From assembly GCA_023436715.1 (NCBI GenBank), contig JAEZIJ010000030.1:28944-92943 (forward strand): DNA of 64,000 nt, given 5' to 3'. The position numbers were made by a program, and so were the translations under genes. Below the pieces are notes generated by a model. The model searched no databases and was not told the origin of the DNA. It worked only from the letters and a program-made list of their open reading frames with translations. This DNA comes from Acidobacteriota bacterium. GTDB taxonomy: Bacteria > Acidobacteriota > Terriglobia > Bryobacterales > Bryobacteraceae. This document shows positions 17,015 to 24,852 of the stretch, one piece after another. Each line of letters begins with the position of its first letter. Position 1 is the first letter of the stretch.

Positions 17015-18418
17015 ATGAAAGCTCGCACCATCATCGAAAAGATCTGGGACGCGCATCTCGTCGCCGAAAATCCGGGCGTGCCCTCCCTGCTCTACATAGA
17101 CTTGCACCTGGTCCACGAGGTCACCTCGCCCCAGGCGTTCGACGGCCTGCGCGCCCGCGGTCTGAAGGTCCGCCGCACGGACCTCACCGTCGCCACGGCC
17201 GACCACAACGTTCCCACCACGGACCGTTCTCTGCCCATCGTGAACGAGATCTCGGCCCGGCAGATCGGGCAACTCGAAGCGAACTGCCGCGAGTTCGGCG
17301 TCACCTGCTACAGCGTACACAGCGAGCGCCAGGGCATCGTACACGTTATCGGTCCGGAACTCGGCCTCACGCAGCCGGGCAAGACGGTGGTCTGCGGCGA
17401 CAGCCACACGGCCACGCACGGCGCCATGGGCGCGCTCGCCTTCGGCATCGGCACGAGCGAAGTCGAGCACGTGCTCGCCACCCAGTGCCTGCTTCAGCGG
17501 AAGCCCAAGACCTTCCGCGTCGAGGTGAACGGAACCCTCCGCCCCGGCGTGACCGCCAAGGACATCATCCTGGCGCTCATCGCCAGGATCGGCACCGGCG
17601 GCGCCACCGGCCACGTGTTCGAGTACTGCGGATCCACCATTCGCGCCCTCTCGATGGAGGAGCGGATGACGATCACGAACATGTCGATCGAAGCGGGAGC
17701 ACGCGCCGGCCTGATCGCTCCCGACGCCACGACGTTCGAATACCTTTACGGCCGGCCCTGCGCGCCGCAGGGAATCGATTGGGACCGCGCTATCGCACGC
17801 TGGCGGCAGTTGCCGAGCGACGAGGGCGCCGCGTACGACAAATCCGCGGAGATCGATGCCGCGAGCCTCGAGCCGATGATCACTTACGGCACCAGCCCCG
17901 GCATGGGCATCCCGATCAACGCGCCGATTCCCGATCCCGCAAACATCGCCGACCCCATCGAGCGTGAAAGCGTTCGCAAGGCGCTCGCCTATATGAACCT
18001 GGAGGGCGGAAAGCCGCTGGCCGGCCATCCCATTGACGTGGTCTTCGTGGGAAGCTGCACGAACGGTCGCCTTGATGACCTGCGCGCCGCCGCCTCGGTG
18101 CTCAAGGGACGCAAGGTGAACCCCAAGGTTCGGACGCTGATCGTGCCGGGTTCTTACGAAGTGAAGCAGCAGGCCGAAGCCGAAGGCCTCGACGAGATTT
18201 TCCGCGCCGCCGGAGCCGAGTGGCGCGAAGCCGGCTGCTCGATGTGCCTCGCCATGAACGGCGATCAACTCGAGCCCGGCCAGTACAGCGTTTCCACCAG
18301 CAACCGCAATTTCGAAGGACGCCAGGGCCCCGGCGGGCGCACGTTCCTCGCCAGCCCGCTCACGGCCGCGGCGGCCGCCGTCGCGGGCGTTATCACCGAT
18401 GTGAGGACATTGCTATGA
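17015..18418 (+). CDS. leuC: 3-isopropylmalate dehydratase large subunit
   Basis: A 467-residue aconitase-family protein that with LeuD isomerises 2- to 3-isopropylmalate. The three [4Fe-4S] cysteines are in VFVGSCTNGRLDDL and EAGCSMCLAMN. Other signatures are TVVCGDSHTATHGAMGALAFGIGTSEVEHV, GGATGHVFEYCG and NMSIEAGARAG. The size fits the E. coli-type long LeuC. Its stop overlaps the leuD start by 4 bp (ATGA). Confidence 0.98.
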   Translation: MKARTIIEKIWDAHLVAENPGVPSLLYIDLHLVHEVTSPQAFDGLRARGLKVRRTDLTVATADHNVPTTDRSLPIVNEISARQIGQLEANCREFGVTCYSVHSERQGIVHVIGPELGLTQPGKTVVCGDSHTATHGAMGALAFGIGTSEVEHVLATQCLLQRKPKTFRVEVNGTLRPGVTAKDIILALIARIGTGGATGHVFEYCGSTIRALSMEERMTITNMSIEAGARAGLIAPDATTFEYLYGRPCAPQGIDWDRAIARWRQLPSDEGAAYDKSAEIDAASLEPMITYGTSPGMGIPINAPIPDPANIADPIERESVRKALAYMNLEGGKPLAGHPIDVVFVGSCTNGRLDDLRAAASVLKGRKVNPKVRTLIVPGSYEVKQQAEAEGLDEIFRAAGAEWREAGCSMCLAMNGDQLEPGQYSVSTSNRNFEGRQGPGGRTFLASPLTAAAAAVAGVITDVRTLL

Positions 18419-18993
18419 AGCCGTTCACCACGTTTGAAAGCCGCGTCGTCAGGCTGCCGATCGACAACATCGATACGGACCAGATCATTCCCGCCCGCTT
18501 CCTGAAGACGATTTCGAAGGAAGGCCTGGGCGACCAGCTTTTCAACGACTGGCGCTATGACGCCTCGGGCGCGCCCAAGCCGGATTTCGTCCTCAACCAG
18601 CCGGGCGCGAAGGGCGCGGAGATTCTGCTGGCCGGCGACAATTTCGGATGCGGCAGTTCGCGCGAGCACGCCCCCTGGGCGCTCACCCAGTTCGGGTTCC
18701 GCGCCGTCGTGAGCACCTCGTTTGCCGACATCTTCCGCCAGAACGCGCTCAAGAATTCGCTGCTGCCGATCATCGTACCGCGCGATGTCCACGCCGAGTT
18801 GTTCGCGCTCGCGCCGGATGCGAAGCTCACGGTGGACCTCGCCACACAGAGACTCACGCTGCCCAACGGCCGCGCGGTCGAGTTCCCGGTAGACCCCTTC
18901 GCCAAGCACTGCCTGCTGAACGGAGTGGACGAACTCGGGTACATTCTCCAGCAGGAAGCGGCGATTTCGGCGTACGAAAAGCAGCACGGCTGA
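18415..18993 (+). CDS. leuD: 3-isopropylmalate dehydratase small subunit
   Basis: The 192-residue swivel subunit that pairs with LeuC. Motifs: RVVRLPIDNIDTDQIIPARFLK near the N-terminus, LLAGDNFGCGSSREHAPWAL, VVSTSFADIFRQNALKNSLLPI and a C-terminal extension typical of the bacterial type. The ATG at 18415 overlaps the leuC stop, indicating translational coupling. It is the last gene of the leu operon, with a stem-loop 24 bp downstream. Confidence 0.98.
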   Translation: MKPFTTFESRVVRLPIDNIDTDQIIPARFLKTISKEGLGDQLFNDWRYDASGAPKPDFVLNQPGAKGAEILLAGDNFGCGSSREHAPWALTQFGFRAVVSTSFADIFRQNALKNSLLPIIVPRDVHAELFALAPDAKLTVDLATQRLTLPNGRAVEFPVDPFAKHCLLNGVDELGYILQQEAAISAYEKQHG

Positions 18994-19017
18994 CGTTGGC
19001 AACCGCTCCCTCACGGT

Positions 19018-19045
19018 CGCGGCTCAGAATCGGTACTGAGCCGCG
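19018..19045. terminator. Stem-loop between convergent leuD and PNPOx-like genes
   Basis: CGCGGCTCAG and CTGAGCCGCG form a perfect 10-bp stem with an 8-nt loop, placed between two convergent genes. No U-run follows on either side, so it may be a repeat hairpin rather than a true intrinsic terminator. Confidence 0.5.
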
Positions 19046-19075
19046 CGCGTAAGCAAGCGGTCTACGCACGCTGGA
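19034..19075 (+). repeat. 42-bp repeat, copy 1
   Basis: This stretch (TACTGAGCCGCGCGCGTAAG then CAAGCGGTCTACGCACGCTGGA) recurs at 55182-55223 with two substitutions. Both copies lie just outside coding regions. Confidence 0.8.
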
Positions 19076-19077
19076 GG

Positions 19078-19554
19078 TCAGGCCCGGTGAGCTTTTCCGG
19101 TCACGCGCTCTAAACGAATGCGCACGACGGCTGTTCGCCGATCCGAGGCGGCGATCTCCTTTTCCGCCTCCGGCGTCACCGCACCGCAGAAACGGACCGC
19201 CAGAAGCTCCAAAGCCCGGCGCTTCTCCCCGGGATCCGTCACCAGAGCCGCCCGCCCAAACGCAATCGCGCTCTCATAGAGCGTGGATAACTCGGCCGGC
19301 AGCACCGTTGCGCTCGCGACCGCGCAGAACGAAACCCGCTCGTCATGGGCGATGTTCTCCAGTTTGTGCCCTTTGACCGCGCAGTGGATATAGAGCACGT
19401 CCCCCGAGAGCACATGGTTTACCGGGACAGCGTAGGGCCAACCGTCGACGCCCACTGTGGCTAACACACCGTGCTCCGCCCGTTCCAGAATCTCACGCGC
19501 CTGCTCCTCGGGTAGCGCCCTGTCCCGCCTTCGAATTTCCCTGAAACCGTCCAT
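19078..19554 (-). CDS. Pyridoxamine 5'-phosphate oxidase-like FMN-binding protein
   Basis: 158 residues of the split-barrel flavin-binding fold related to NimA and PNPOx. Visible features are HGVLATVGVDGWPYAVPVNHV near the N-terminus, LYIHCAVKGHKLENI and RVSFCAVAS in the middle, and ALELLAVRFCG near the C-terminus. Members bind FMN or heme and reduce small molecules, including nitroimidazoles in NimA; the substrate here cannot be told. It appears monocistronic. Confidence 0.85.
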   Translation of the reverse strand: MDGFREIRRRDRALPEEQAREILERAEHGVLATVGVDGWPYAVPVNHVLSGDVLYIHCAVKGHKLENIAHDERVSFCAVASATVLPAELSTLYESAIAFGRAALVTDPGEKRRALELLAVRFCGAVTPEAEKEIAASDRRTAVVRIRLERVTGKAHRA

Positions 19555-19571
19555 CTCACGAGCATAACGGA

Positions 19572-19577
19572 TATAAT
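19572..19577 (+). promoter_or_regulatory. -10 box 9 nt before the gene at 19587
   Basis: TATAAT is followed by GAACGGCCT and the ATG, with no Shine-Dalgarno. The expected start of transcription is within about 3 nt of the start codon. Confidence 0.5.
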
Positions 19578-19586
19578 GAACGGCCT

Positions 19587-20027
19587 ATGCTCCTGAACAG
19601 CATCCTGATCTCGACCTTTGCACTTGCCGCGCTTCTCGCACCTGCGGACTCCGGCCTCTCCTATGGCAACTGGCAGTTCACGCGCACGGACACCGACCGC
19701 GTAACCTGGACCGGCACTCTGAAAATCGAAAAGCTAGACACGGATCGGTTTAGCGCAGAGAAGTACAACTACCAATGCTCCATCGAAGCGCAAGGGCCGA
19801 AATCGACCAGAGAAGTAGAAGGCCCGTGCAAGTACGACTCCGCTACCAGGACGCTGACGCTGGGTGGCGGGCAGAGGGATAGCTACTCCTACACTGCGGT
19901 TCTGACTCCCGACGGCAAAGCCCTAACTCAAGGCAAGTATTCCGAAACCGTTGAGGAGATGAAGAACGACGCTTGGGTAAAGGTCAACAAGAGTGGAGCG
20001 TGGTCGGCCAAGCTGGCAGGGAAGTGA
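19587..20027 (+). CDS. Small secreted protein of unknown function
   Basis: 146 residues with a Sec signal peptide (MLLNSILISTFALAALLAPA) and a beta-rich remainder (SYGNWQFTRTDTDRVTWTGTL, RDSYSYTAVLTPDGKALT). One pair of Cys residues (about positions 57 and 74) could form a disulfide. No family is recognised. The last 44 bp overlap the 3' end of prmC on the other strand. Confidence 0.65.
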   Translation: MLLNSILISTFALAALLAPADSGLSYGNWQFTRTDTDRVTWTGTLKIEKLDTDRFSAEKYNYQCSIEAQGPKSTREVEGPCKYDSATRTLTLGGGQRDSYSYTAVLTPDGKALTQGKYSETVEEMKNDAWVKVNKSGAWSAKLAGK

Positions 20028-20850
20028 ACCGGGCCGCAAACACGCGCGGCAGGCCAGCCAGGTCGGGCACGACTTCTATTTCGCTCCAGCGCTCGTCGAG
20101 CATGGCGCGCACCGCATCCACCTGACGGTAGCCGAGTTCGAAAATCATCCAGCCTCCGGGGCGCAGTACGCGCGGGCCGTCAGCGGCCAGTCTTCGGTAG
20201 GCGTCGAGGCCCTCGGGGCCGGCAAACAGCGCGGCCCGGGGCTCGTAGTCGCGTACCTCACGCGGAAGACCGGGCTCCTCGCCATCCGGGATGTAGGGCG
20301 GGTTGGACACCAGCAGGTCGAGGCTGTGGGACGCGATGGCCGAAGTCAGGTCGCAGTTGACGAACCGTACTGCGGCGCCTGAGCGCCGGGCGTTTTCCCG
20401 AGCAACGCTGATGGCGGCGACCGAGGCGTCCGTCGCGAAAACACATGCGCCGGGGCACTCCAGGCTCAGCGTCACCGCGATGGCGCCCGATCCGCAGCCC
20501 ACATCGAGAATCGCAGGATTTGCCGGCGCCAGTTTCAGGGCGGTTTCAACCAGGTGTTCGGTCTCCGGCCGGGGGATGAAGACATCGGGCGTCACGCGGA
20601 ATTCGCGGCCGTAGAATTCCTGGACACCGGTGATGTACTGGGTAGGCTTGCCCGCGAGCCGTTCGTGCAGGAAGCGGCCGTAGTGAATCCAGGCGATTCG
20701 GTCCAGCTCGTCTTCCGGGTGGGCGTAAAGCCACGAGCGATCACGCTTCAGCGCACGGCTGAGAAGCACTTCCGCTGTCAGCCGCGACGCGGAGACGGCG
20801 GCTTCCTCAAGAAGCCGGGAGCCCTGCTGGAGTGCCGTTCTTATGTCCAT
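19984..20850 (-). CDS. prmC: Release factor glutamine methyltransferase
   Basis: 288 residues. PrmC methylates the Gln of the GGQ motif in release factors 1 and 2. The helical N-terminal domain (to about residue 80) is followed by the SAM-binding domain with ILDVGCGSGAIAVTL and the catalytic LLVSNPPYIPDGE. The gene begins 44 bp inside the 3' end of prfA, its substrate gene, a common prfA-prmC arrangement. Its own 3' end overlaps a convergent gene. Confidence 0.97.
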   Translation of the reverse strand: MDIRTALQQGSRLLEEAAVSASRLTAEVLLSRALKRDRSWLYAHPEDELDRIAWIHYGRFLHERLAGKPTQYITGVQEFYGREFRVTPDVFIPRPETEHLVETALKLAPANPAILDVGCGSGAIAVTLSLECPGACVFATDASVAAISVARENARRSGAAVRFVNCDLTSAIASHSLDLLVSNPPYIPDGEEPGLPREVRDYEPRAALFAGPEGLDAYRRLAADGPRVLRPGGWMIFELGYRQVDAVRAMLDERWSEIEVVPDLAGLPRVFAARFTSLPAWPTTLHSC

Positions 20851-21937
20851 GGACGGGTGCGGACGCCCCAGCCTGCTCCTTGAGCTTTTCCGCCTGGTAG
20901 TAGGTCGTCAGCCCTTCGATGATCTGATCGAGGCGGCCGTCCATAATCATATCGAGTTGGTAGAGGGTGAGGTTGATGCGGTGGTCGGTGACGCGGTTCT
21001 GGGGGAAGTTGTACGTGCGAATCTTCTCGCTCCGGTCGCCGCTCCCAACCATGCTGCGGCGCTCGGCGCCGATCTCGGCGCGCTGCTTCTCCAGTTCCAC
21101 TTCATAGAGCCGGGAGCGGAGCACGCGCATGGCCTTTGCGCGATTCTTGATCTGCGACTTCTCGTCCTGGCAGGACACGATCAGCCCCGTGGGCAGGTGC
21201 GTAACGCGAACAGCCGAATAGGTCGTGTTCACGGATTGCCCGCCGGGACCGGAGGAACAGAACGTGTCGATGCGGATATCCTTAGGATCGATCTCCACTT
21301 CCACTTCGTCCGCTTCAGGCAGGACAGCAACCGTGATCGCTGAGGTGTGAACCCTGCCCTGCTGCTCGGTGACGGGCACGCGCTGCACCCTGTGCACGCC
21401 GCTTTCATACTTCAGCTTGCTGTAGACCTTTTCGCCGCTCACGAGCGCGATGACTTCCTTCAGTCCGCCCACGCCCGATTCGCTCATCGAGGATAGCTCG
21501 ACTCGCCAGCCCTGGGATTCGGCGTAGCGCGAGTACATGCGGAATACCTCGGCCGCGAACAGCGTGGCTTCGTCGCCGCCCGTGCCGGCCCGGATTTCGA
21601 GAACTACGTTCTTCTCGTCATTGGGATCCTTGGGCAGGAGCAGGATTTTCAGCTCCTCTTCCAGGCGGGACAACTCCGGCTCCATCCTGGCGGTTTCCTC
21701 GTCGGCCATCGCGCGGAGTTCCTCATCCGGCTCTTCGAGCATCTGGCGCGCCTGGTCGAGGTTGCTCCGAACGGTCTTCCACTCCCTGTACTTGCCGACG
21801 ATTTCTTCCAGATCCCGAGCAGCCTTGGCGGTCTTGCGATACCGTTCCGGGTCGTTGATTACGGACGGGTCGGCCATCTGCCGCGACAGTTCTTCGTACC
21901 GAGCTTCGGTCTGATCCAGTTTGGACAAATATTCCAT
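20807..21937 (-). CDS. prfA: Peptide chain release factor 1
   Basis: 376 residues. RF1 ends translation at UAA and UAG. The codon-recognition tripeptide PVT is in RVQRVPVTEQQGRVHTSA and the catalytic GGQ is in SSGPGGQSVNTTYSAVRVTH. LGSGDRS-like MVGSGDRSEKIRTYNFPQNRVTDHRI follows. It starts immediately after the DUF1385 stop (no gap) and overlaps prmC by 44 bp, so DUF1385-prfA-prmC is one operon. The C-terminus carries a short extra tail. Confidence 0.98.
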   Translation of the reverse strand: MEYLSKLDQTEARYEELSRQMADPSVINDPERYRKTAKAARDLEEIVGKYREWKTVRSNLDQARQMLEEPDEELRAMADEETARMEPELSRLEEELKILLLPKDPNDEKNVVLEIRAGTGGDEATLFAAEVFRMYSRYAESQGWRVELSSMSESGVGGLKEVIALVSGEKVYSKLKYESGVHRVQRVPVTEQQGRVHTSAITVAVLPEADEVEVEIDPKDIRIDTFCSSGPGGQSVNTTYSAVRVTHLPTGLIVSCQDEKSQIKNRAKAMRVLRSRLYEVELEKQRAEIGAERRSMVGSGDRSEKIRTYNFPQNRVTDHRINLTLYQLDMIMDGRLDQIIEGLTTYYQAEKLKEQAGASAPVHGHKNGTPAGLPAS

Positions 21938-22918
21938 TTACGCGATCACCATCTTTCCGCCCTGTGCCTCCTCGAGAGCCATGGTGTGCTGGAGGGCTTC
22001 GATCGCCACTTCCGTCTGGTCGCTGGTTGGCGGCTTCGTGGTGATTCGCTGCATCCAGAGTCCCGGAGCGGTCAAGGTGGCCAGCAGCCCGCCGCGATGT
22101 TTGGCGGCATAGCGGATCAGCTCGTAACTCACCCCCGCGATGACCGGAAGCAGGAGAACACGGCCAATGAACCTGAACGCAAACGAGTCGAACGGCAGCA
22201 GCGTGTAGATGCCGATGGACACCAGCATCACGACCAGCAGAAAGCTCGTTCCGCATCGCGGGTGAAACGTCGGAAACGTTTGGGCATTCTCCACGGTCAC
22301 AGGCAGACGCGACTCGAAATTAAAGACGACGCGGTGTTCGGCTCCGTGATACTCGAAGACGCGCCGTATATCCTTCCAGAGCGAAATCAGATATAGGAAC
22401 GCGACAAAGATCGCCATCCGGATCACGCCGTCGGTAAGGTTGAAGGGAATGCGGCCCTGTAGCACCGGGAACGCCTTGCCGAGCGCCGTCGCCAGGTACA
22501 GCGGAACAAACTTGTACAGGAAGATGAAAAACGCCAGCGACACGGCGATGTTGAGAGCCATCATCCCGGAGGTGAGTTCCTGCTTCTTGGCTCCCGGATC
22601 GGCGTCCTCGAGCGCGGCATTGGCTGAGAACCGCAAGGCTTTCATACCCAACACCATCGCCTGCCCGAGTGTGCCGACGCCGCGGAACACCGGGAGCCGG
22701 AAAATCGGGTATGTCTCCGACACTTTGGCCAGGGGCTTTGCCTCCCGGACAATCTCGCCGGAGGCCTTGCGGACGGCCACACAGTAGTTGTGCGGCGAGC
22801 GCATCATGACGCCCTCAAGAACTGCCTGGCCGCCGACAAGAGTCTCTTCCTCGCCACTTTCCAGGGCGGGCATCAACTGAAGATGTGCGAATAGACGCAG
22901 AAACACTCGCAACGACAA
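21938..22918 (-). CDS. DUF1385 family membrane protein (YqhQ-like)
   Basis: 326 residues with VGGQAVLEGVMMRSPHNYCVAVR near the N-terminus, at least four membrane helices (about 125-155, 175-195, 230-250, 255-275) and the conserved FEYHGAEHRVVFNFES and FHPRCGTSFLLVVM segments. These identify DUF1385. It begins with TTG at 22918, chosen because AAGGAG lies 10 nt upstream and TATACT at 22940-22945 could be a -10. Function is unknown; linkage to prfA is conserved in several phyla. Confidence 0.9.
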   Translation of the reverse strand: MSLRVFLRLFAHLQLMPALESGEEETLVGGQAVLEGVMMRSPHNYCVAVRKASGEIVREAKPLAKVSETYPIFRLPVFRGVGTLGQAMVLGMKALRFSANAALEDADPGAKKQELTSGMMALNIAVSLAFFIFLYKFVPLYLATALGKAFPVLQGRIPFNLTDGVIRMAIFVAFLYLISLWKDIRRVFEYHGAEHRVVFNFESRLPVTVENAQTFPTFHPRCGTSFLLVVMLVSIGIYTLLPFDSFAFRFIGRVLLLPVIAGVSYELIRYAAKHRGGLLATLTAPGLWMQRITTKPPTSDQTEVAIEALQHTMALEEAQGGKMVIA

Positions 22919-22966
22919 GGGGGTGAAACTCCTTACGAAAGTATAACATGCGGCCTAGGGTCGGAC

Positions 22967-23048
22967 GAAAGAATCCGGGGACACGCCTGCGCTCCTCTGG
23001 ATCTAACCGATGCGCCGTACCCAGCCCGGAGTGTCCCCGGATTCTTTC
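22967..23048. repeat. 18-bp perfect inverted repeat with a 46-bp loop
   Basis: GAAAGAATCCGGGGACAC (22967-22984) and GTGTCCCCGGATTCTTTC (23031-23048) are exact inverted copies. The element sits between DUF1385 and the receiver-like gene. The form suggests a REP/MITE-type element mobilised by a REP-associated transposase elsewhere; no transposase is present here. Confidence 0.75.
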
Positions 23049-23052
23049 ACAC

Positions 23053-23463
23053 CTAGCCGGCGGTGCGGTAGAGGGCTGGTGCGGCCTGGCCCTTAGTCGT
23101 GGAATCCAGTATCCACTGTATGTGGCTGGTTTCAAACGGCGCGGCGCAGTAATCGGACGCGCCTGCCTCAATGGCGTCGAGCCACTCTGAAACTTCCGGC
23201 GTGCGGCTGACCACCACAACCGGCAGGTCCGGTTTCTGCCGCCCGACTGCTTCCAGCAGCGCCAGATAGCGATCCCGATCCGAGGAGATGAACACCAGGT
23301 CAATCTCCAACCGGTCGATCGTCGAAAGGCATTCCTTCGGGGAACGGAAAGGCTGCAAATAGACTTCCTGGCTTTGTTGGATCAAAACGCTTTCCAGTTC
23401 CGAACCCAGCGGGCCTTCCAGACCGAATAGAACGATTCGTGAGTTCTTGCCTTCTTTCGGCAT
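23053..23463 (-). CDS. Degenerate response-regulator receiver protein
   Basis: 136 residues with the CheY-like alternation of strands and helices, but the phosphorylation residues are lost. The position of the acceptor Asp in LEIDLVFISSDR is Ser, and the conserved Lys-Pro before the last helix reads APF. Residues VVVVSRTP and AIEAGASDYCAAPFE align with the usual ALTA and GADDYLxKPF. It is probably a phosphorylation-independent protein-protein interaction module. Start ATG with GAGGGG upstream. Confidence 0.75.
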   Translation of the reverse strand: MPKEGKNSRIVLFGLEGPLGSELESVLIQQSQEVYLQPFRSPKECLSTIDRLEIDLVFISSDRDRYLALLEAVGRQKPDLPVVVVSRTPEVSEWLDAIEAGASDYCAAPFETSHIQWILDSTTKGQAAPALYRTAG

Positions 23464-23569
23464 AAATGTGAATTCCCCTCAAATTCAGGGTTCGTTCTTC
23501 TCGGTGGGGAAGGGCCCTGGTCGGAAGTACCTAGGCGGCGGGTCCTGCGAGAATCACACCCTACAGTTT

Positions 23570-23599
23570 AGGGTAAGAAAAAAAATAATATAATGTCAA
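23570..23599 (-). promoter_or_regulatory. Candidate promoter upstream of the receiver-like gene
   Basis: In an AT-rich patch, minus-strand TTGACA (23594-23599) is followed after 18 bp by TACCCT (23570-23575). The perfect -35 stands out in this GC-rich genome. It reads towards the gene that starts at 23463, leaving a leader of about 100 nt. Confidence 0.45.
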
Positions 23600-23630
23600 C
23601 TTAAACTAAGTAAGTCAGAGTAGATGATTG

Positions 23631-24623
23631 TTAGTCATCCAACTCTGTGAGCCATGCCTGCACCAAATCCCGGTTTTCCTGCTGACCGGTTTCCAGGTAT
23701 TTTCGCAGCTCGGCAGCAGCTTCGTTGCGCTGCCCCTCCCGGACCAGAACCTCCGCCGCGGTCAGCCGGGCCTTGGGAAGATCCCGGGCGGCCGCGTCCA
23801 GGTTCTGTACCGCCTCCTTCGGTTCCCGGTTCTGCACGGCAAGAGAGATCCCCAGAACGTAACGCGCCATATTCGAGGTGGAATCGAGCTTGACCGCTTC
23901 ACGGGCCTCCCGCTCGGCATCGGCGAATCGCCGGAGCATCATGTATGCAATCCCCAGATTCGAATGCGCCTGCGAGGAACTGCTGTCGAGTTGGAGGGCC
24001 CTTTCAAGCTGAGCGGCTGCCTCCTGCGGCTGGTTGGTCCGGAGATACCGCGCTCCCAAATTGTTATAAGCCTCCATGAAATCCGGATCGATTTCAATAG
24101 CTCTTTTCAGGTGCTCGATTGCCGTATTGGAGTCGTCTTTCTTACTCGCTTCGGCCGCTTTATTGAATTCCTTTTGCGCTTTCGACGGGATTTTGTGTCC
24201 AAGGCGCGAGGCCGACACCGTTCCGGATACCGGGCGCTCCCTCTTTGCTTCGCGCAGCCGTACGGTGACGAAGTCAACCGTTCCACTCACAGTGACAAAC
24301 TGCTGTTCGATAACGCCGCCCGTTCCGTTTGTGACGCTCAACTGGTAGCTGCCCGGCCGCAGGTTCGCGATTTGAAAGCGGCCGTCCGCCCCCACCATGC
24401 TCTGCCCAGCAGCCATATGGGTTTCCATGTCAGTGACTTCGACCGTCAGCCCCCCGGTCAACTCCCCCGGATTGTCCGACGTGACTTCACCGGTGAGAAC
24501 CGCATCCCGTCTGGTCCCGGCCTCCATCTGGGCGGACGCACTCGACGTGAGCAGCAGGAGACAAAGAACTGCCGCGGCCAAACCCGGCGCGGGCAGAATT
24601 CGGGCGTTGCGAGTGAATTGCAT
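23631..24623 (-). CDS. Secreted TPR protein with carboxypeptidase-regulatory-like domain
   Basis: 330 residues from the ATG at 24623, which has GGAGG 7 nt upstream; an in-frame start 54 bp further upstream lacks one. A Sec signal peptide ends near SSASAQ. A beta-sandwich of the carboxypeptidase-regulatory type follows (LTGEVTSDNPGELTGGLTVEV to GSYQLSVTNG), then about four TPR units (for example FMEAYNNLGARYLRTNQPQE, AHSNLGIAYMMLRRFADAE). It has the same layout as the product of 8724-9875, so the two may be paralogues. It is likely a periplasmic scaffold. Confidence 0.82.
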   Translation of the reverse strand: MQFTRNARILPAPGLAAAVLCLLLLTSSASAQMEAGTRRDAVLTGEVTSDNPGELTGGLTVEVTDMETHMAAGQSMVGADGRFQIANLRPGSYQLSVTNGTGGVIEQQFVTVSGTVDFVTVRLREAKRERPVSGTVSASRLGHKIPSKAQKEFNKAAEASKKDDSNTAIEHLKRAIEIDPDFMEAYNNLGARYLRTNQPQEAAAQLERALQLDSSSSQAHSNLGIAYMMLRRFADAEREAREAVKLDSTSNMARYVLGISLAVQNREPKEAVQNLDAAARDLPKARLTAAEVLVREGQRNEAAAELRKYLETGQQENRDLVQAWLTELDD

Positions 24624-24852
24624 CCAGTTCCCTCCGTGGCCAGTGGGCCGGCTTTTCAGGCGGGTAGTACTTTGCAATTCTCAGGGCAATTTGCTGGCCC
24701 AAGCCGGATTTGCTGAAAACTCGAACAATTCAGACGGCGATTTATGGTAGATTCAGCCCAGTGATGAATTTTTTTCAATGATGCTGTTGCCTTGAGTATA
24801 CGTGAGCGGGCCGGCTCGGGCGCGGTTGGTACAATGAAGATTCCGGAGGCTT

